The notes under the pieces were generated by a model. The model did no database searches. It had not been told where the DNA came from and worked only from the letters and a program-made list of their open reading frames with translations. A DNA stretch of 6,687 bases, taken from positions 1-6,687 of the forward strand of contig CALKKN010000196.1 in assembly GCA_937995275.1 (NCBI GenBank), written 5' to 3'. Numbering within the stretch: position 1 is the first letter of the stretch; the number at the start of each line of letters is the position of its first letter. A program made the position numbers and the translations under genes. Shown piece by piece: positions 5,221 to 6,687 of the stretch. Source of the DNA: an uncultured Lysobacterales bacterium (lineage in GTDB: Bacteria; Pseudomonadota; Gammaproteobacteria; Xanthomonadales; SZUA-36).

Positions 5221-5762
5221 CAGTCCATATCGACGTCGAAGTTGTCCATGACCCGCTCGAGCTCAGCCGGGTTGATGTCGCCGATCACGTTGACGAACAC
5301 GGCCTCGGTCTCTTCCACGGCCATCACCGTGATGCCATCGACCCGGTCCTCGCTGATCTTCATGAAGATGCGGACCTGTTCGTCGGCCGAGTTGACCGTC
5401 ACGACGGACTCCCAACCCTGGTCGTTCAGCTTGGCCGAAATGTCCTTGACCAGGTCCACGGCGCCTTCGGCCATGGTCTCGGATTCGAACACGTTGACCC
5501 GGACACCCTTCAGCTTGCGGAACAGCTCGGCCGCCTCCGGGTCTTCCTCGGCGCTGAGGGCGCCGACCAGGTTGAGCAGCGATTCGCCGATCGAGATCTG
5601 CACGGTCGGCTCACCGAAAATGCTGCTCAGCTCGCCAAAATCCACATAGCCGGGCAGGTCCTTGAGCGCATCTTCCTGCGCGATGGCGGGCAGCGCCAGT
5701 ACGGCGCCGAGACACAGGGCCAGGCCGCGCCTGAACCAGTTGGTGTTGACTCTCGGTTTCAT
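5220..5762 (-). CDS. DUF4252-domain exported protein
   Basis: A 180-residue periplasmic protein with a DUF4252-like domain. Seen: signal peptide with a basic start, hydrophobic LALCLGAVLALPAIA and a clear signal peptidase I site after A28 (AIA|QE). There is no lipobox, since C17 lies in mid-helix. The mature domain has VQISIGESLLNLV, EEDPEAAELF, GVRVNVFE, GWESVVTV, DRVDGITVM, VFVNVIGDINP and ends in an acidic DFDVDMD. It is a paralogue of the following lipoprotein, probably from tandem duplication. The ATG at 5762 overlaps the anti-sigma-like stop by 4 nt (ATGA), and AGGAGG stands 7 nt upstream, so it should be well translated. Family members are known next to ECF sigma factors, also in Bacteroidetes; no biochemical activity is established. 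Confidence 0.9.
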   Translation of the reverse strand: MKPRVNTNWFRRGLALCLGAVLALPAIAQEDALKDLPGYVDFGELSSIFGEPTVQISIGESLLNLVGALSAEEDPEAAELFRKLKGVRVNVFESETMAEGAVDLVKDISAKLNDQGWESVVTVNSADEQVRIFMKISEDRVDGITVMAVEETEAVFVNVIGDINPAELERVMDNFDVDMD

Positions 5763-6235
5763 GATGTTTCCTCCTTGTAGGGTAGTTTGGTAAAGGGCAT
5801 GTGCTCGGAGAGGTTGCCCTTGACCGGATGGCGCAGACCTTCATCCAACACCGACTGGATTTCCCTGCTCGTCGCCAATCCAGCCTGTTCGATGTAACTG
5901 AAAGCCACCGCGAGCTCCTGGCGCGCCAGGAGGACGTCCTCCTGCGAGGGCTGGCGTGGCATTACCAGGACCACGCCCACCGCCAGCACGGTGACGGCCA
6001 GGGCCGGCACGAGCGCCCAGCGCGGCCCCGGCGGGGGCGCCAGCAGACGCTTCCACCAGCTTTCGCGCGGCTGTTCTTCGCCCGGTATCCGCCGCAATCG
6101 GCGGCGCAGGCTGGCCGGCGCTCTCTCGATGGAAATCTGCTCGAACAGGCGGTCGAGCTGCCCCTCGAGGTCCGCTGCGGACTGGTTGCCGCCGGCTGCT
6201 GTCCCGGGCCTTTCGTTGCGGTCGTCTCGTGTCAT
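5759..6235 (-). CDS. Putative membrane anti-sigma factor (non-ZAS)
   Basis: A 158-residue single-pass membrane protein, named mainly from context. Seen: N-terminal polar and charged segment 1-72, with a helical part LEGQLDRLFEQI (23-34) and arginine-rich ASLRRRLRRIP (41-51); one membrane helix at about 73-92 (WALVPALAVTVLAVGVVLVM); then about 66 residues expected in the periplasm, with the possible helix EDVLLARQELAVAFSYIEQ. There is no cysteine and no H-x3-C-x2-C motif, so it is not a zinc-binding anti-sigma of the usual type. The place right behind an ECF sigma gene, the ATGA overlap with it and the N-in topology fit an anti-sigma factor that holds sigma at the membrane. Direct binding is inferred. 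GGAGGT 6 nt before the ATG at 6235 supports this start; the frame remains open far upstream, but only as a shadow of the sigma gene. Confidence 0.75.
   Translation of the reverse strand: MTRDDRNERPGTAAGGNQSAADLEGQLDRLFEQISIERAPASLRRRLRRIPGEEQPRESWWKRLLAPPPGPRWALVPALAVTVLAVGVVLVMPRQPSQEDVLLARQELAVAFSYIEQAGLATSREIQSVLDEGLRHPVKGNLSEHMPFTKLPYKEETS
5770..5775 (-). promoter_or_regulatory. Strong Shine-Dalgarno of the exported DUF4252 gene
   Basis: Full AGGAGG, 7 nt from the ATG at 5762, embedded in the last codons of the anti-sigma-like gene. It fixes the start and predicts higher expression of this protein than of its operon neighbours. Confidence 0.8.
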
Positions 6236-6687
6236 GGTCTTACCTCCGCCAGCTGCTTGCGCAGCTGCTTTCTCGCCCGGTGCAGGTATACCTTCACCTG
6301 CGTCAGGCTCAGTTCCAGCACGTTCGCCACTTCCTCGTAACTGTGCTGTTGGACGTCCCGGAGCACGACCAGCGATCGGTAGGGCTCCGTCAGTCCGTTG
6401 ATGGAATGTTTCAGCCACTCTCCCAGTTCGTGCTGCTGCAGATCCTGCATCGGCCCGTGACTGTCGTCCGGCTGCTGCCACTCCTGCCATTCCTGGGTGG
6501 GGCGGCGGCGGCGCAGGCGGTCGAGACAGTGGTTGCGGGTGACTCTCATCAGCCAGGGCCGGATCTTGTCGGGATCGATGCGGTCCTGGTTGTGCCACAG
6601 CTTGACGAAAGCCTCCTGGCAAGCGTCCTCGGCCTCGGCCGGGTCCTTCAGCAGGTAACGGGCCAGGGTCCAAGCCTGGTCCTGGTA
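6232..6687 (-). CDS. ECF-type RNA polymerase sigma factor (5' end outside window)
   Basis: The C-terminal 151 residues of an extracytoplasmic-function sigma-70 factor; only the extreme N-terminus is missing. Seen, numbered from the window edge: region 2 with YLLKDPAEAEDACQEAFVKLW (11-31; family hallmark A-E-D-x2-Q-E-x-F), then PWLMRVTRNHCLDRLRRRR (44-62), the -10 recognition and melting part. After a glutamine-rich linker comes region 4 (about 88-146), with EPYRSLVVLRDVQQHSYEEVANVL and the recognition helix SLTQVKVYLHRARKQLR that reads the -35 element. It directs RNA polymerase to a small regulon. The operon promoter would lie right of the window, so autoregulation cannot be tested here. The stop overlaps the anti-sigma-like ATG by 4 nt. 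Confidence 0.95.
   Translation of the reverse strand, partial: YQDQAWTLARYLLKDPAEAEDACQEAFVKLWHNQDRIDPDKIRPWLMRVTRNHCLDRLRRRRPTQEWQEWQQPDDSHGPMQDLQQHELGEWLKHSINGLTEPYRSLVVLRDVQQHSYEEVANVLELSLTQVKVYLHRARKQLRKQLAEVRP
6242..6247 (-). promoter_or_regulatory. Shine-Dalgarno of the anti-sigma-like gene
   Basis: GGAGGT lies 6 nt before the ATG at 6235, inside the last codons of the sigma gene. It decides the start within a frame that stays open well upstream. Confidence 0.75.

Noticed and set aside
6236..6673. Upstream extension of the anti-sigma-like frame
   Set aside because: The frame is open only as the shadow of the sigma gene; a strong Shine-Dalgarno and ATGA overlap fix the start at 6235.

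Overview
The window is about 63-65% GC, densely coded, and most resembles a gammaproteobacterial chromosome. The evidence is a HemL of E. coli type whose lysine numbering matches E. coli, a CpdA-type phosphodiesterase, a DedA protein, rubredoxin beside hemL, and periplasmic DUF192 and DUF4252 proteins. Xanthomonadales/Chromatiales-like lineages are a reasonable guess, but the genus cannot be named from the sequence. There are no tRNA or rRNA genes, no CRISPR array and no intact mobile element.

Layout, left to right. (1) 1-271, minus: the first 90 codons of a DedA-family membrane protein, cut by the window edge. (2) 313-1140, plus: an SDR oxidoreductase closely resembling the N-terminal domain of HSDL2, with a clean TATAAT box and ribosome-binding site. 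(3) 1149-2450, minus: hemL, convergent with the SDR gene. (4) 2529-2708, plus: a 59-residue rubredoxin with a GTG start, divergent from hemL across a 78-bp gap that holds a perfect inverted repeat. (5) 2769-2969, plus: a small PspC-domain membrane protein. (6) 3011-3781, minus: a CpdA-like calcineurin-type phosphoesterase. (7) 3782-3941: a non-coding stretch with an 8-bp perfect stem-loop resembling REP/RAYT-type repeats. (8) 3942-4142, plus: an unrecognised small gene whose tail overlaps the next one. (9) 4075-4497, minus: an exported DUF192 protein. (10) 4564-6687, minus: a tightly coupled operon read right to left as ECF sigma factor (5' end outside the window), membrane anti-sigma-like protein, exported DUF4252 protein and DUF4252 lipoprotein.

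The operon is the most system-like part of the window. All three junctions are start/stop overlaps (ATGA, ATGA, TGATG), two of them preceded by strong Shine-Dalgarno sequences, so production of the four proteins appears to be coupled. A plausible reading is an envelope-sensing circuit. A single-pass protein without the zinc-binding anti-sigma motif would restrain the sigma factor, and two diverged DUF4252 copies, one soluble and one lipid-anchored, would act in the periplasm as sensors or outputs. The exported DUF192 protein follows 66 bp downstream and might share the transcript.

A second notable signal is a 32-bp dispersed repeat (29/32 identical) at 2980-3011 and 5181-5212. Both copies lie in the same orientation just after a minus-strand stop codon. 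The second copy is read through as the first residues of the DUF4252 lipoprotein, giving it an unusually long, basic N-terminus.
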